A DNA stretch of 64,000 nt from contig JNJQ01000012.1 in NCBI GenBank assembly GCA_000701725.1, forward strand, positions 1-64,000, given 5' to 3'. Below, piece by piece: positions 25,203 to 34,160 of this stretch; position 1 is the stretch's first letter, and every line of letters begins with the position of its first letter. A program made the position numbers and the translations under genes. This DNA comes from Erysipelotrichaceae bacterium NK3D112. Its GTDB lineage: Bacteria > Bacillota_I > Bacilli_A > Erysipelotrichales > Erysipelotrichaceae. Under the pieces are notes generated by a model, which worked only from the letters and a program-made list of their open reading frames with translations, did not search any database and was not told the DNA's origin.

Positions 25203-26411
25203 TCAGAAGCCTCCGACCTGGATGGAGTCATCCATTTCGGTAATGACCTTGGTATAGCGGCTGTATACTTCCTGATAGCCGGGATACAGATCATCATTGA
25301 GCTGGGAGAACGGAATCTCCTCAAAATCGGTATGGGCACTGCGGTTGGAATACGTCCAGTGCAGATCCGCCTTGACATCGGTGATTTCAATATCGGTTCT
25401 GCTTCCCTTGGTGGTCTTGTTGATGGTGAGTCCCGCCATCATGCCGATCATTGATTCCTCCCATGGCCACTGATCACTGATCAGATTGCCGAGCGCATAG
25501 AAACAGATGGTTTTGTCATTGATCCATTCCACCGGCTGGATGCAGTGCACATGGTTGCCGATGATGATATCAGCACCCGCATCGGACAGCTGGCGGGCAA
25601 TGGAAAGCTGGGATTCATTGGGCGACATGGAATATTCATCGCCCCAATGGATGGCAACGATCACAACATCCGCCTTTTCTTTTCCCTGACGCACCTGATC
25701 AAGCATGGTGTCCATGTAGCCGTCATAGCAGTTGACCAGATATTCCTCGCCTTCCGGACACTGCAGTCCGTTCATTCCGTAAGTCCATGAGACAAAGACA
25801 TAGGAGATGCCGTTGACTTCATAAACAGGCAGTTCATTGTATTCCTCCCAGGAGGTGTTTGTGCCGTCCTCAACCACGCCTTCCTGCGATTTCCAGAATG
25901 CTTTGGATGCGGCAATGCCTGCACCCCATCTGTCGAGAGCATGATTGGTTGCGGTTGAAACAAGATTGAAGCCCTGATCAACCATATCGCGGCCCCATTC
26001 CTGGGGAGAGTTGAACATCGGATAATTGGAAAGCCCGAGCTCCTCGCCGCCCAGGATTGTCTCCTGGTTGTAATAAGCCAGATCATACTGTTTTGCAATA
26101 TCGCCGATACGGTGGATCTGTCTGGTGAAGTCCCAGCCTCCGTCCGCGGTGCGGCCGTCATTGTATACAGTGTCATGCAGAAGCGCATCGCCGACCATGA
26201 ACAGCGTCGCCGAAGTCTTCGAAATCACCGGCGAATAGCCTTCCTCATTGTTATTCCTGTGTGCGGGCTGTGCCAGTTTGACATAATCATTGCGTTTGTC
26301 ATAATTGCTGCCCAAGGTCTTCCAGAGTACGGCTCCCCCTGCCGCTGCCGCAATCAGTGCGATTGCCAGAACGATCACTGAAATGCGGACTCTTCTTTTT
26401 CTTTTTGCCAT
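25203..26411 (-). CDS. CapA-family (PGA_cap) metallophosphatase-like protein
   Basis: An N-terminal membrane segment (residues about 10-30, after KRKRR) anchors an extracytoplasmic calcineurin-like domain of the CapA family, named for poly-gamma-glutamate capsule synthesis. Metal-ligand motifs are visible: FMVGDALLHD, TNHALDRWG and IGNHVHCIQP. Length is 402 residues from the ATG at 26411, which has GGGAGGG six bases upstream. There is no capB or capC gene nearby, so capsule synthesis is not supported. Many stand-alone members exist with unknown roles. It is cotranscribed with trmD (three-base gap). Confidence 0.85.
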   Translation of the reverse strand: MAKRKRRVRISVIVLAIALIAAAAGGAVLWKTLGSNYDKRNDYVKLAQPAHRNNNEEGYSPVISKTSATLFMVGDALLHDTVYNDGRTADGGWDFTRQIHRIGDIAKQYDLAYYNQETILGGEELGLSNYPMFNSPQEWGRDMVDQGFNLVSTATNHALDRWGAGIAASKAFWKSQEGVVEDGTNTSWEEYNELPVYEVNGISYVFVSWTYGMNGLQCPEGEEYLVNCYDGYMDTMLDQVRQGKEKADVVIVAIHWGDEYSMSPNESQLSIARQLSDAGADIIIGNHVHCIQPVEWINDKTICFYALGNLISDQWPWEESMIGMMAGLTINKTTKGSRTDIEITDVKADLHWTYSNRSAHTDFEEIPFSQLNDDLYPGYQEVYSRYTKVITEMDDSIQVGGF

Positions 26412-26550
26412 ATGATCCCTCCCGGAATTCAGCATACAACCTGCATACTATCTTATCACACAAACAGGGCTGAATCGTCTTCTTCAGCGAAACAGAGTCC
26501 CAGCCAAAGAATCGGTCATAGAATCTGCGCTGAATCCGAAAATATTTTTG

Positions 26551-26579
26551 TTGGCTTTTTAAATCTTATGTGCTAACAT
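26551..26579 (+). promoter_or_regulatory. promoter of tRNA-Pro
   Basis: TTGGCT and TAACAT are separated by 17 bases and end 15 bases before the mature tRNA 5' end. The -10 is only a fair match. Confidence 0.5.
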
Positions 26580-26594
26580 AATTACGCTGAACGT

Positions 26595-26671
26595 CGGGGT
26601 GTGGCTCAGCTTGGTAGAGCGCTTCGTTCGGGACGAAGAGGTCGTGAGTTCGAATCTCGTCACCCCGACCA
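26595..26671 (+). tRNA. tRNA-Pro (anticodon CGG)
   Basis: The acceptor arms CGGGGTG and CACCCCG pair perfectly, with discriminator A and an encoded CCA. The anticodon arm CTTCG-TTCGGGA-CGAAG gives the anticodon CGG, which reads CCG. The T-loop TTCGAAT is standard and the D-loop contains TTGGTAGA. It is 77 bases long and reads alone, with its own promoter and terminator. Confidence 0.97.
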
Positions 26672-26673
26672 TC

Positions 26674-26700
26674 AAAAATCCGGTCTATGCCGGATTTTTT
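26674..26700. terminator. terminator of tRNA-Pro, also usable by the PRD regulator gene
   Basis: AAAAATCCGG and CCGGATTTTT form a 10 bp stem with a 6-base loop, followed on the plus strand by more T. Because the stem ends are A/T-rich on both sides, it can also stop minus-strand transcription coming from the regulator gene. Confidence 0.85.
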
Positions 26701-26761
26701 CTTTTTCTTGACAATGTTATTTTTCATCCGCATCAGTATGTGATCACGGATCCAAAACCGT

Positions 26762-28648
26762 TCAGTCGCTCAGAAAGCGCAGGAATGAGATGTATGAGGA
26801 GAAGATTTCTCTGATCTTTTTCTCATCCGCCTGCTGCAGTCTGTCCGCAATCAGTTTGCGGATCTCATGGTATTCCCATGAATCCTTCCTGCCGAAATAA
26901 ATGACCGCGGCTGAAATTGATTTCCTGCCGTGCTTTAACGGCCTGTCAAAGACAAGAATGCACCAGGGACAGCGGCACGGCATCTCCCTGACCGTTTCCG
27001 CCAGCACCGTATTTTGGATCACTTCGGTATTGAGGTCCTTCTCGGTGATCCGTGAAAAGTTCATTGTTGTTTCGCCATAGACGGACGCAATCTTCTGGGC
27101 AATGATTTTTCTTGTCTCTTTGAGATCAGAGCCGTCCAGATGATCCGCGTAAAGACCGGGATGAAAGCGGAACTGCGGAATGCACATGCGGAATCTGCTG
27201 TGCATGAAGGATTCAACCGTGTTGAGATCATCCTCATTGACCCATTGTGAAATACAGATATACGGCAAAGGCAGAGGTTTATGAATACTGATGGTGGAAA
27301 TGATCAGATCGTATGCGGAAAGATCCTCCTCATAAAGCTGATAATACTGAATCGTATTTGTAATGTGGGCAAAGGGAGAGATCCTGTTTTCAATGCTCAT
27401 GGTCAGTATATGGGAGCCGACATCGGTATGACCGCAGATAAACAAAGCTTTTAGCGGCGGTTTTTCGGTTTCCCGCATCACTGACTGAAAAGCCTGTGTC
27501 AGATAGACAATGTGGCTCTTGCCGCATGTTTTTCCGGTTTCCGCAGTCAGTATTTCCGCTGCACAGAGGGCATGACTGTACGCAAGCGGATATCTTGTGA
27601 ATGCGGTATTCCACATTTCCGTGCGGATCTTCTCATCGCATCTCAGCTGGCGCATCACATGGCGCACAGCCTGCACGATCAGTCCCTTTTTCGCGGATGC
27701 CCTGTAGTCGACAAACGTCGATTTCATGATCTGTTCAAATATCCGCTCCGATACCTCATCCGCATCATGATCATCAAATGACATATGGACGGCGGAGCGC
27801 TTGCATGCAATGGCGGCAGCGAGCGCTCTGATTTCATTTTCATTCAGTTCGCAGAAATTCAGGCTCTTGATACTGAAGGCGATTTCCCTTGCTGCAGCCG
27901 CTTCTTCACTGTTTTCCTTCACATCCTGCAGAACATATTCTTTCAGCTCGTTTCCGGACACAATCCGGGTTATCTGAACGGCGATGCCGATCAGAAGATC
28001 GCACAGTGCGATATCCGTAAAAATGATGTCATATCTGCGGAACACATCGAAAACATTGCGTTCCCACGCGGTTTCATCCGCCGCAAGCGTATCCAGAAAA
28101 TCATAGAACATCGCAGTATCCGAAAATGCCGTGAAGTTGAAATCGGTGAGCGCATGGCGTTTGTCAATCTCATTTCCGAGCATACGGATTCCGTGATACG
28201 GTCTCTGTTCAATGGTCAGGCTGTATTTTTTCAGAACGATGCGGATATCTTTCAATAAGGAACTGACTGCCGTACGGCTTAACAGCAGCTCATCCGCCAG
28301 GTCATCCACCAGAATATAATCATCCGCCTCGATCAGCCTGCGGTTGATATAAATCTGCCGGTTGAGCATGTCATCCGGGATCTGCGATACCGACTTCTCC
28401 CCTTCCTCAATCATTTCCAGAAGGCGGTTTCTTGTTTTCAGCGTCAGTCCGCTGAGCCGGTATCCCTTATTCGTTCTGGATTCCAGTTCAATTCCTTCCT
28501 GCGCCAGCCTGTCTCTGAGCAAAGGAACAATTTCACGCACCATCCGTCTTGAAATACCGGAAGATGCTGAAATCTCATAAGAAGATACATAATCATCATT
28601 TGCCATCAGCAGTCTGATCACTGCGGTTTCCTGTTTGTTCAGTTTCAT
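26762..28648 (-). CDS. orphan PRD-containing transcriptional regulator (MtlR/LicR type)
   Basis: The protein has an N-terminal winged helix (about residues 1-65, with SSYEISASSGISRRMVREIV), a second HTH (about 95-150, LADELLLSRTAVSSLLKDI), PRD-like helical regions (about 170-390) and an EIIB-like Rossmann segment (about 400-480, ALFICGHTDVGSHIL). The C-terminal 120 residues resemble an EIIA remnant, but no phospho-His motif is evident. The architecture is that of PTS-controlled activators. No PTS gene is adjacent, so its target is unknown. The ATG at 28648 is chosen because the HTH begins there; its ribosome site is weak. A possible leader peptide and attenuator precede it. Confidence 0.8.
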   Translation of the reverse strand: MKLNKQETAVIRLLMANDDYVSSYEISASSGISRRMVREIVPLLRDRLAQEGIELESRTNKGYRLSGLTLKTRNRLLEMIEEGEKSVSQIPDDMLNRQIYINRRLIEADDYILVDDLADELLLSRTAVSSLLKDIRIVLKKYSLTIEQRPYHGIRMLGNEIDKRHALTDFNFTAFSDTAMFYDFLDTLAADETAWERNVFDVFRRYDIIFTDIALCDLLIGIAVQITRIVSGNELKEYVLQDVKENSEEAAAAREIAFSIKSLNFCELNENEIRALAAAIACKRSAVHMSFDDHDADEVSERIFEQIMKSTFVDYRASAKKGLIVQAVRHVMRQLRCDEKIRTEMWNTAFTRYPLAYSHALCAAEILTAETGKTCGKSHIVYLTQAFQSVMRETEKPPLKALFICGHTDVGSHILTMSIENRISPFAHITNTIQYYQLYEEDLSAYDLIISTISIHKPLPLPYICISQWVNEDDLNTVESFMHSRFRMCIPQFRFHPGLYADHLDGSDLKETRKIIAQKIASVYGETTMNFSRITEKDLNTEVIQNTVLAETVREMPCRCPWCILVFDRPLKHGRKSISAAVIYFGRKDSWEYHEIRKLIADRLQQADEKKIREIFSSYISFLRFLSD

Positions 28649-28678
28649 ATTGAAGTACCTATGAATAATATAAAACAC

Positions 28679-28735
28679 AAAAAACGCATCATCCGCAATC
28701 CTTTGCGTCACAAGTTGTGCCGTAAAAATGCGTTT
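28679..28735 (-). promoter_or_regulatory. structured leader with terminator-like end before the PRD regulator
   Basis: On the minus strand the 8-base arms AAACGCAT (28728-28735) and ATGCGTTT (28682-28689) pair perfectly. They enclose two smaller hairpins (CAC/GTG at 28709-28719 and CGCAA-AGGA-TTGCG at 28694-28707) and are followed by a run of six T. This looks like a three-way-junction terminator 31 bases before the regulator ATG. No annotated minus-strand gene precedes it, so it may be an attenuator of the regulator's own transcript. Confidence 0.45.
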
Positions 28736-28787
28736 CAGCGATACGGATCATGAAATCCTTTATGTGCCATACATGCCCTCCCGCCAT
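28689..28787 (-). CDS. possible 32-codon leader peptide
   Basis: An ATG at 28787 has a strong ribosome site (AAAGGAG, six bases upstream) and opens a 32-codon frame beginning MAGGHVWHIKDF and ending in KDCG. Its UGA stop (28689-28691) touches the 3' arm of the terminator-like stem, so a ribosome reaching the stop would cover that arm. This is the geometry of translation-dependent attenuation. No homologue is recognised and a clear promoter was not found, so it may be chance. Confidence 0.35.
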   Translation of the reverse strand: MAGGHVWHIKDFMIRIAETHFYGTTCDAKDCG

Positions 28788-28870
28788 GATCCGCTCCTTT
28801 CCCGGTGAATTCGTCTCAGCTGATTCCTCACGTTCTCTCTGATACAGAGCATCTCAAAAAAGCACATGCA

Positions 28871-28879
28871 TGATATGAT
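28871..28879 (+). promoter_or_regulatory. extended -10 promoter of the ppk2-NUDIX pair
   Basis: TGATATGAT is an extended -10 (TGnTATGAT) 26 bases before the ppk2 ATG. No clear -35 is seen. Confidence 0.45.
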
Positions 28880-28905
28880 TGGTTCAGCAATGGAAAGGAG
28901 CCGTT

Positions 28906-29772
28906 ATGCTCGGAAAATACAGATACGACGGAACAGAACCGTTCCGCATCAAAAAAGCATCTACAGACGAAACATCCCTTTGCGATGACAAAAAGATTGC
29001 CAAGGAAAAGATGGAGCAGAACGAGGAGGAGCTCGATGAGCTTCAGCAGAAACTCTATGCCGAAAAGAAAGAGGGACTGATTGTCCTGTTCCAGGCAATG
29101 GATGCCGCGGGCAAGGACGGCACCATCCGTCACGTGCTGCAGTGCCTTTCTCCCCATGGCGTCTATGAGGCAGCCTTCAAATCCCCTTCTTCCAATGAAC
29201 TGGCCCATGATTATTTATGGAGAATCGTTCAGCAGGTGCCGGCCAAGGGTGAAATCGCGATCTTCAACCGTTCCCACTATGAGGATGTGCTGATCGGCAA
29301 GGTCAAATCACTCTATGCCTCCCAGGCCCAGGCCAGAAGAATCGATCTGGACAAGGTCATTCCCAACCGCTATGAGGATATCCGCAATTTTGAAAAGTAT
29401 CTCTGGAATAACAATGTCAGAGTCGTCAAGATTTTCCTGAATATCTCCAAAGAGGAACAGGCAAAGCGTTTCCTCAGCCGCATTGAGGAGCCGGAGAAGA
29501 ACTGGAAGTTCTCCAGCGGCGATGTGGAGGAAAGAGCCTACTGGGATGCCTATATGGAAGCCTTTGAGGATGCCATCAACAAAACCGCCACGAAGCATTC
29601 CCCGTGGTATGTGGTTCCCGCCGACAACAAGTGGTATATGCGCTATGTCGTTTCGGAAATCATTCTGAATGAGCTGCGCGATATGGATCCGCAGTATCCG
29701 GTTGTCACAAAGGAAAGACTGGAAGAATTCGCCGGATGGGCTGAAAAGCTGAAAGCTGAGCTGAAAAAGTAA
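28906..29772 (+). CDS. polyphosphate kinase 2 (polyphosphate:nucleotide phosphotransferase)
   Basis: PPK2 enzymes use polyphosphate to phosphorylate nucleoside mono- or diphosphates. The Walker A region FQAMDAAGKDGTIRHV is near residue 65, the Walker B-like region FNRSHYEDVL near 120, and the lid region with conserved arginines (KRFLSRIEEPEKNWKFS) near 190. A single 288-residue domain is present. The overall pattern resembles the short class that can act on AMP and ADP, but class assignment needs alignment. AAAGGAG six bases upstream of the ATG sets the start. It is followed 32 bases later by a NUDIX gene. PPK1, which makes polyphosphate, is encoded at 35812-37968. Confidence 0.92.
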   Translation: MLGKYRYDGTEPFRIKKASTDETSLCDDKKIAKEKMEQNEEELDELQQKLYAEKKEGLIVLFQAMDAAGKDGTIRHVLQCLSPHGVYEAAFKSPSSNELAHDYLWRIVQQVPAKGEIAIFNRSHYEDVLIGKVKSLYASQAQARRIDLDKVIPNRYEDIRNFEKYLWNNNVRVVKIFLNISKEEQAKRFLSRIEEPEKNWKFSSGDVEERAYWDAYMEAFEDAINKTATKHSPWYVVPADNKWYMRYVVSEIILNELRDMDPQYPVVTKERLEEFAGWAEKLKAELKK

Positions 29773-29804
29773 TATTATGGCTTCGCACTTGAGGAGGTGT
29801 GAGT

Positions 29805-30341
29805 ATGGCTGTTCAAATGATTCACTGCATGCAGTGCGGATGCAGGCTTGAAGAGAAATATCTGGAATCGGAAGGAAAGATGATTCCCTGGTGCCCGCAG
29901 TGCGGTGAATACCGCTTTCCCGTATTCAATGCCGGTGTATCGATGATTATCACCAATCCCGCACGGGACAAGGTTCTTCTCATACGCCAGTATGGAGGCG
30001 ATCAGCATATTCTGTGCGCAGGCTATATCAACAAGGGTGAGGATGCCGAAAACGCGGCAGTCAGAGAGATCAAGGAAGAGCTTGGTCTTGATGTGGAATC
30101 CATCAGCTTCAACCGTTCCCATTATTATGCGCCAAGCAATACCCTCATGTTCAATTTCACCGCCGTTGTGGAAGAGGAAAATGCCGTCCCCAATGAGGAA
30201 ATCGATTCCTGGAGCTGGATGAGCATCGATGAGGCAAAGAACCGGATCCGGAAGAATTCGCTTGCCCAGGCATTTCTGAACGGCTGGCTTTACGGCACCT
30301 ATGTTTTCCCGGAAACACCCGCCCGTCCCTATAAAGGCTGA
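29805..30341 (+). CDS. NUDIX hydrolase with N-terminal zinc ribbon (NudC-like)
   Basis: A four-cysteine zinc ribbon (CMQCG and CPQCG, about residues 8-36) precedes a NUDIX domain. The NUDIX box is a perfect match: GYINKGEDAENAAVREIKEE, then LGL, with the GX5EX7REUXEEXGU spacing. NADH pyrophosphatases of the NudC type share this layout, but the NudC-specific SQPWPFPxS motif is absent, so the substrate is open. GAGGAGG seven bases before the ATG at 29805 sets the start. The gene is cotranscribed with ppk2, suggesting nucleotide housekeeping. Confidence 0.85.
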   Translation: MAVQMIHCMQCGCRLEEKYLESEGKMIPWCPQCGEYRFPVFNAGVSMIITNPARDKVLLIRQYGGDQHILCAGYINKGEDAENAAVREIKEELGLDVESISFNRSHYYAPSNTLMFNFTAVVEEENAVPNEEIDSWSWMSIDEAKNRIRKNSLAQAFLNGWLYGTYVFPETPARPYKG

Positions 30342-30346
30342 AACTC

Positions 30347-30396
30347 AAAAGGACTTCAATCTCTGATGATCATTTCAGAGATGAAGTCCTTTTCTT
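30347..30396. terminator. strong bidirectional terminator
   Basis: AAAAGGACTTCA-ATCTCTGA pairs with TCAGAGATGAAGTCCTTTT (one bulged base), giving a stem of about 18 bp and an 8-base loop, with U-tracts on both strands. It closes the ppk2-NUDIX pair from one side and the ABC exporter genes from the other. Confidence 0.9.
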
Positions 30397-32216
30397 TATG
30401 CCATACCGTACTGGTTGACGATCATTTCCTCGTATTGTCTTGTGTAAAGCTGGTAGTAGGCGCCTTTCTTTCTCATCAGATCGGCATGTCTGCCCCGCTC
30501 GATGATCTTTCCGTCTTCAACGACAAGAATGATATCGGCGTCGACAACCGTGGAAAGACGGTGGGCGATGACAAAGGAGGTTCTTCCTTTGATCACCGTG
30601 TCAATGGCATCCTGGATCGCTTTTTCGGTCAGGGTGTCAATGGAGGCGGTTGCCTCATCAAGGACCAGAATGCGCGGATCAGCCAGGATCGCTCTGGCAA
30701 AGCAGAGCAGCTGCTTTTCACCGGTGGACAGCAGATCGCCGCCCTCGCCGACCTCACTGTCGAGGCCTTTGTCCATTTTCTCAAGCACGCCTTCCGCGGA
30801 AACCAGTTTCAATGCGTTCATGATTTCCTCATCGCTCGCGTCGGGTTTGCCATAGCGCAGATTGTCGCGGACCGTTCCGGAGAACAGATGCGGTGTCTGC
30901 AGTACATAGCCGATATTGGAATGCAGCCACAGCTGCGATCTTTCACGTGCATCCCTTCCGTCGATCAATACCTGGCCTTTGGTCGGTTCAAAGAAACGGC
31001 AGACCAGATTGACCAGCGTGGATTTGCCCGCACCGGTTTCACCGACGATGGCAACGTTGGTGCCGGCCGGAATTTTCAGATTGAAATTCTCAAGCACCAT
31101 CTCATTGCCGTCCGGATACATGAAGCTGACATCGCGGAATTCGACATCGCCTTCCAGTTTTTCCCAGTTTTCTTTTTTGGGTTCAAAGGTGTCGCCGTAT
31201 TTCGCGATAACTTCCTTTGAATCGGCCACATCGCTTTCGGTATCCATGAGTTTTGTGAAACGCTCGATGTTGACCTGGATGGCAATCAGTGCAGCGATGG
31301 TTTCAATGATGAACTGGATCGGCTCCATCATGTTCATCGCATAGGTCATAAAGACGGACAGGGTACCAATCAGCATCACCCCTTCTCTTGTCAATACACC
31401 GCCCTTGGCCAGAACCAGGGCAAGCGCGACGGAACCGAGCATGGTCATTACTGCCGAGAAGGAAGCGGAGTAGCGGGTTGCCCGCACAGATGTCCTTCTC
31501 ATTTCGGAAGTGTCTTTTCTGAAATCAGAACCGATGACATCCTCAATGACGAGGGTCTTGATGGAACGCACACCGGTGATGCCTTCGTTGAAGTTGCCGG
31601 TGATCTTGGAATTGATTTCCCTGATTTTGCGGTTCAGGGTGACAAGTCTGCTCTGGAAGAATGTGATCAGCAGCGCCGCGGCAGGAACCAGCAGCAGAAT
31701 ATAAACCGCCAGTTTCGCATTGATCAGCACCATGTTGATCAGGATGAAGATCAGATACGATCCGTTCCAGACGATATCCATCATGCGCCAGGCGACCAGC
31801 TCACCGATCTTGCCGGTGTCGCTCATGACTCTGGCGTGGATATAGCCGACGTTGTTCTGGTTGAAGTAGGCAAACGACAGTGTCTGAAGATGGTTGAACG
31901 AGGCATCGCGCAGATCCCTGTCCACATCCATTTCCGTCATGCCGGCAAAATACATTGAGATGTAATTGATCGCCACCTGGAACAGCAGCACACCCATGAA
32001 CAGCAGCGCGAAGATGAGGGCTGTATCCATGGTCTGCTCACCGATGAAGTGATCGATCGCGTAGCGTGTGAACAGCGGGAAGATCGAGTCGATCAGGCTG
32101 GCGGTGATGCCCATGGCGATCATCATGGCGATCCGCACACGGTATTTCTTCACATAGGGAAGAATCTTCGGAATACCGAACAGCGGAAGCCTGACATTCT
32201 TGTTTTCTTCACTCAT
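30396..32216 (-). CDS. heterodimeric ABC exporter subunit, catalytic Walker B half
   Basis: This half-transporter has six membrane helices (about residues 25-330) and an ATPase domain (about 370-590). Walker A is GETGAGKST and Walker B LVLDEA keeps the catalytic Glu, but the signature is degenerate (STGEKQ rather than LSGGQ). The partner encoded upstream has the opposite pattern, so together they form one canonical and one degenerate ATP site, as in TM287/288 and BmrCD. Export of drugs, peptides or lipids is possible; the substrate cannot be told. Its ATG overlaps the partner's stop by four bases. Confidence 0.93.
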   Translation of the reverse strand: MSEENKNVRLPLFGIPKILPYVKKYRVRIAMMIAMGITASLIDSIFPLFTRYAIDHFIGEQTMDTALIFALLFMGVLLFQVAINYISMYFAGMTEMDVDRDLRDASFNHLQTLSFAYFNQNNVGYIHARVMSDTGKIGELVAWRMMDIVWNGSYLIFILINMVLINAKLAVYILLLVPAAALLITFFQSRLVTLNRKIREINSKITGNFNEGITGVRSIKTLVIEDVIGSDFRKDTSEMRRTSVRATRYSASFSAVMTMLGSVALALVLAKGGVLTREGVMLIGTLSVFMTYAMNMMEPIQFIIETIAALIAIQVNIERFTKLMDTESDVADSKEVIAKYGDTFEPKKENWEKLEGDVEFRDVSFMYPDGNEMVLENFNLKIPAGTNVAIVGETGAGKSTLVNLVCRFFEPTKGQVLIDGRDARERSQLWLHSNIGYVLQTPHLFSGTVRDNLRYGKPDASDEEIMNALKLVSAEGVLEKMDKGLDSEVGEGGDLLSTGEKQLLCFARAILADPRILVLDEATASIDTLTEKAIQDAIDTVIKGRTSFVIAHRLSTVVDADIILVVEDGKIIERGRHADLMRKKGAYYQLYTRQYEEMIVNQYGMA

Positions 32217-34042
32217 AAGGCTTCCTCCGTTTCGATCTGGCTCTGCTGCATCTGCAGTTCATAAATCTTCGCGTACATGCCGCCCTTTTCGATCAGTTCC
32301 TCATGGGTTCCCTGCTCGGCGATTCTGCCCTTGTCCATGACGATAATCTGATCCGCATGCATGAGCGTCGTGATGCGGTGGGCGATCAGGATGACCGTGG
32401 TGTCCTTGACATTCTGTTTCAGGGCTGCCCGGATCCGTGCGTCCGTCTCCGCGTCAACGGCGGAAAGCGAATCATCGAAGATCATCACCGGCGGCTTTCT
32501 GATCAGCATCTGGGCGATCGCGGTCCTTTGTTTCTGGCCGCCTGAAAGGGTGACGCCCCTTTCGCCGACAAATGTTTCATAACCGTCGCGGAAATGCTCG
32601 ATGGCGTCGGTCAGCTGGGCCACTTCAGCCGCTTTGTGAACACGGCTGATCTCCTTGTTGCGGGTGGCGATGGAGATATTTTCGGAAAGGGTTCTGGAGA
32701 ACAGGAACGGTTCCTGCAGAACCATGCCGATGTTCTTTCTGACCCATTGGGCTTTGATATTTTTCAGATCCGTATCGCCGATCAGAATCCGTCCGCAGCC
32801 TTCAGGCAGAGGATACATTCTGTCCAGCAGATACATGAGGGTGGATTTGCCGCTGCCGGTGGAGCCGAGAATGCCAACCGTGGTGCCGGCTTTGACCGTG
32901 AAGCTGACATTGTCGAGAATCTTCGCGCCATCCTCCGTATAGGAATAGGACACATTGTCAAAGGTGATGTCCTGTCTGAAATCCGGTTCACTCGCACCCG
33001 GTACATCCTTTTCCTCTTCCGAGTTCATGATATAGCGCAATCTCTCAATCGAAATGCCCGCCTTGGACAGGTTGGCAATCACACGGCCGAGCATTCTGAC
33101 AGGCCATGTGAGCATCGCGTTGTAAGTAACAAATTCAATGAAGCTGCCGGCGGTGATCTCGCCGTTCATGGCAAGATGGGAACCGAACAGCAATACTGTC
33201 AGCAGCTGCACATATGAGATGAAGTCGCCGCTGGTCCAGAAGGCGCTCATCAGCTGCATCAATCTGATCCACATGTTTGTATAGTAGGCATTCTGCTTTT
33301 CAAAGCGCTGCCGCTCATACTTCTCACGGCCAAAGGCGCGCACGACACGCACACCGGTCAGGTTTTCCTGGGCAATGGAGGAAAGCTTACCCTCCTCATT
33401 GTCAACGATGGCAAACTGGGAACCGATCTTCTTGTGGAACCAGAAGGAATAGCCGATGATCACCGGGATGAAAATGCCCGAGGCACACATCAGTTTCGGA
33501 CTGATTCTGTACATGTACCGCAATGCCATGGCAATCAGCACAAAGATTCTTAACAGCGAAGTGAGCTGCTCGCTTAAGAACATCTTGATCTGTTCCACAT
33601 CCGATGTGCAGCGCTGGATGATATCGCCGGTATGATTGACGGAATGCCAGGCAAACGGCAGTCTCAGAATGTGTGTGAACAGCGTGTCGCGCATGTTCTT
33701 GACGAGGGTTTCCGCACCGATTGAGTTGAACAGACGGAACAGGAAACGGCATACGGCCGAGCATAACGCCACCAGCACAACCGCCAGTCCCACCAGCCAC
33801 AGCTTTTCCCGCAGCACACTCACGCCGCCCATCGCCTCGGCAAAACCGTTCAGATAAAAAGGCAGAGCGGAAGGTTTGTCCCCGATTAATGAGTCAACCG
33901 TATATCCGATGATTTTCGGGTTCACAAGATCCAGAAGGCTCACCGCGCATGCGAAAAGCACGGCCAGCGCAAACCAGCGCTTGGATCCGTTCACGAAATA
34001 TAACAGGAGGCTTCCTTTTGTTTCAAACTTCTTCTTTTCCAT
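32213..34042 (-). CDS. heterodimeric ABC exporter subunit, degenerate Walker B half
   Basis: Six membrane helices (about 20-320) precede an ATPase domain. Walker A is GSTGSGKST and the signature is canonical (LSGGQKQR), but Walker B reads MIFDDS with Asp in place of the catalytic Glu. This complements the downstream subunit. No ribosome site is visible before the ATG at 34042; a -10-like TATACT lies only 14 bases upstream, implying a very short leader. The ppk1 operon terminator lies just before it, so the pair is a separate unit. Confidence 0.93.
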   Translation of the reverse strand: MEKKKFETKGSLLLYFVNGSKRWFALAVLFACAVSLLDLVNPKIIGYTVDSLIGDKPSALPFYLNGFAEAMGGVSVLREKLWLVGLAVVLVALCSAVCRFLFRLFNSIGAETLVKNMRDTLFTHILRLPFAWHSVNHTGDIIQRCTSDVEQIKMFLSEQLTSLLRIFVLIAMALRYMYRISPKLMCASGIFIPVIIGYSFWFHKKIGSQFAIVDNEEGKLSSIAQENLTGVRVVRAFGREKYERQRFEKQNAYYTNMWIRLMQLMSAFWTSGDFISYVQLLTVLLFGSHLAMNGEITAGSFIEFVTYNAMLTWPVRMLGRVIANLSKAGISIERLRYIMNSEEEKDVPGASEPDFRQDITFDNVSYSYTEDGAKILDNVSFTVKAGTTVGILGSTGSGKSTLMYLLDRMYPLPEGCGRILIGDTDLKNIKAQWVRKNIGMVLQEPFLFSRTLSENISIATRNKEISRVHKAAEVAQLTDAIEHFRDGYETFVGERGVTLSGGQKQRTAIAQMLIRKPPVMIFDDSLSAVDAETDARIRAALKQNVKDTTVILIAHRITTLMHADQIIVMDKGRIAEQGTHEELIEKGGMYAKIYELQMQQSQIETEEAL

Positions 34043-34056
34043 AATCAGTGAATGAA

Positions 34057-34062
34057 AGTATA
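34057..34062 (-). promoter_or_regulatory. -10 element close to the ABC exporter start codon
   Basis: TATACT on the minus strand ends 14 bases before the ATG, with no ribosome site between. A second -10-like TATAAT lies about 20 bases upstream. The -35 is poor in both cases. Confidence 0.4.
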
Positions 34063-34098
34063 ACCGATGTGGCTGAAATTATAAAGAATAAAGCACGC

Positions 34099-34145
34099 AA
34101 AAAACGGATCAGTCTGCGGGCATCATGCCTGCGGACGGTCCGTTT
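34099..34145 (-). terminator. terminator of the ppk1-nucleoside kinase operon
   Basis: AAACGGA (34102-34108) and TCCGTTT (34139-34145) form the outer stem, with an inner hairpin GCAGGCAT/ATGCCCGC. Six T follow on the minus strand. It lies 15 bases after the kinase gene's stop codon. Confidence 0.85.
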
Positions 34146-34160
34146 GGAATGCGGTATGTT

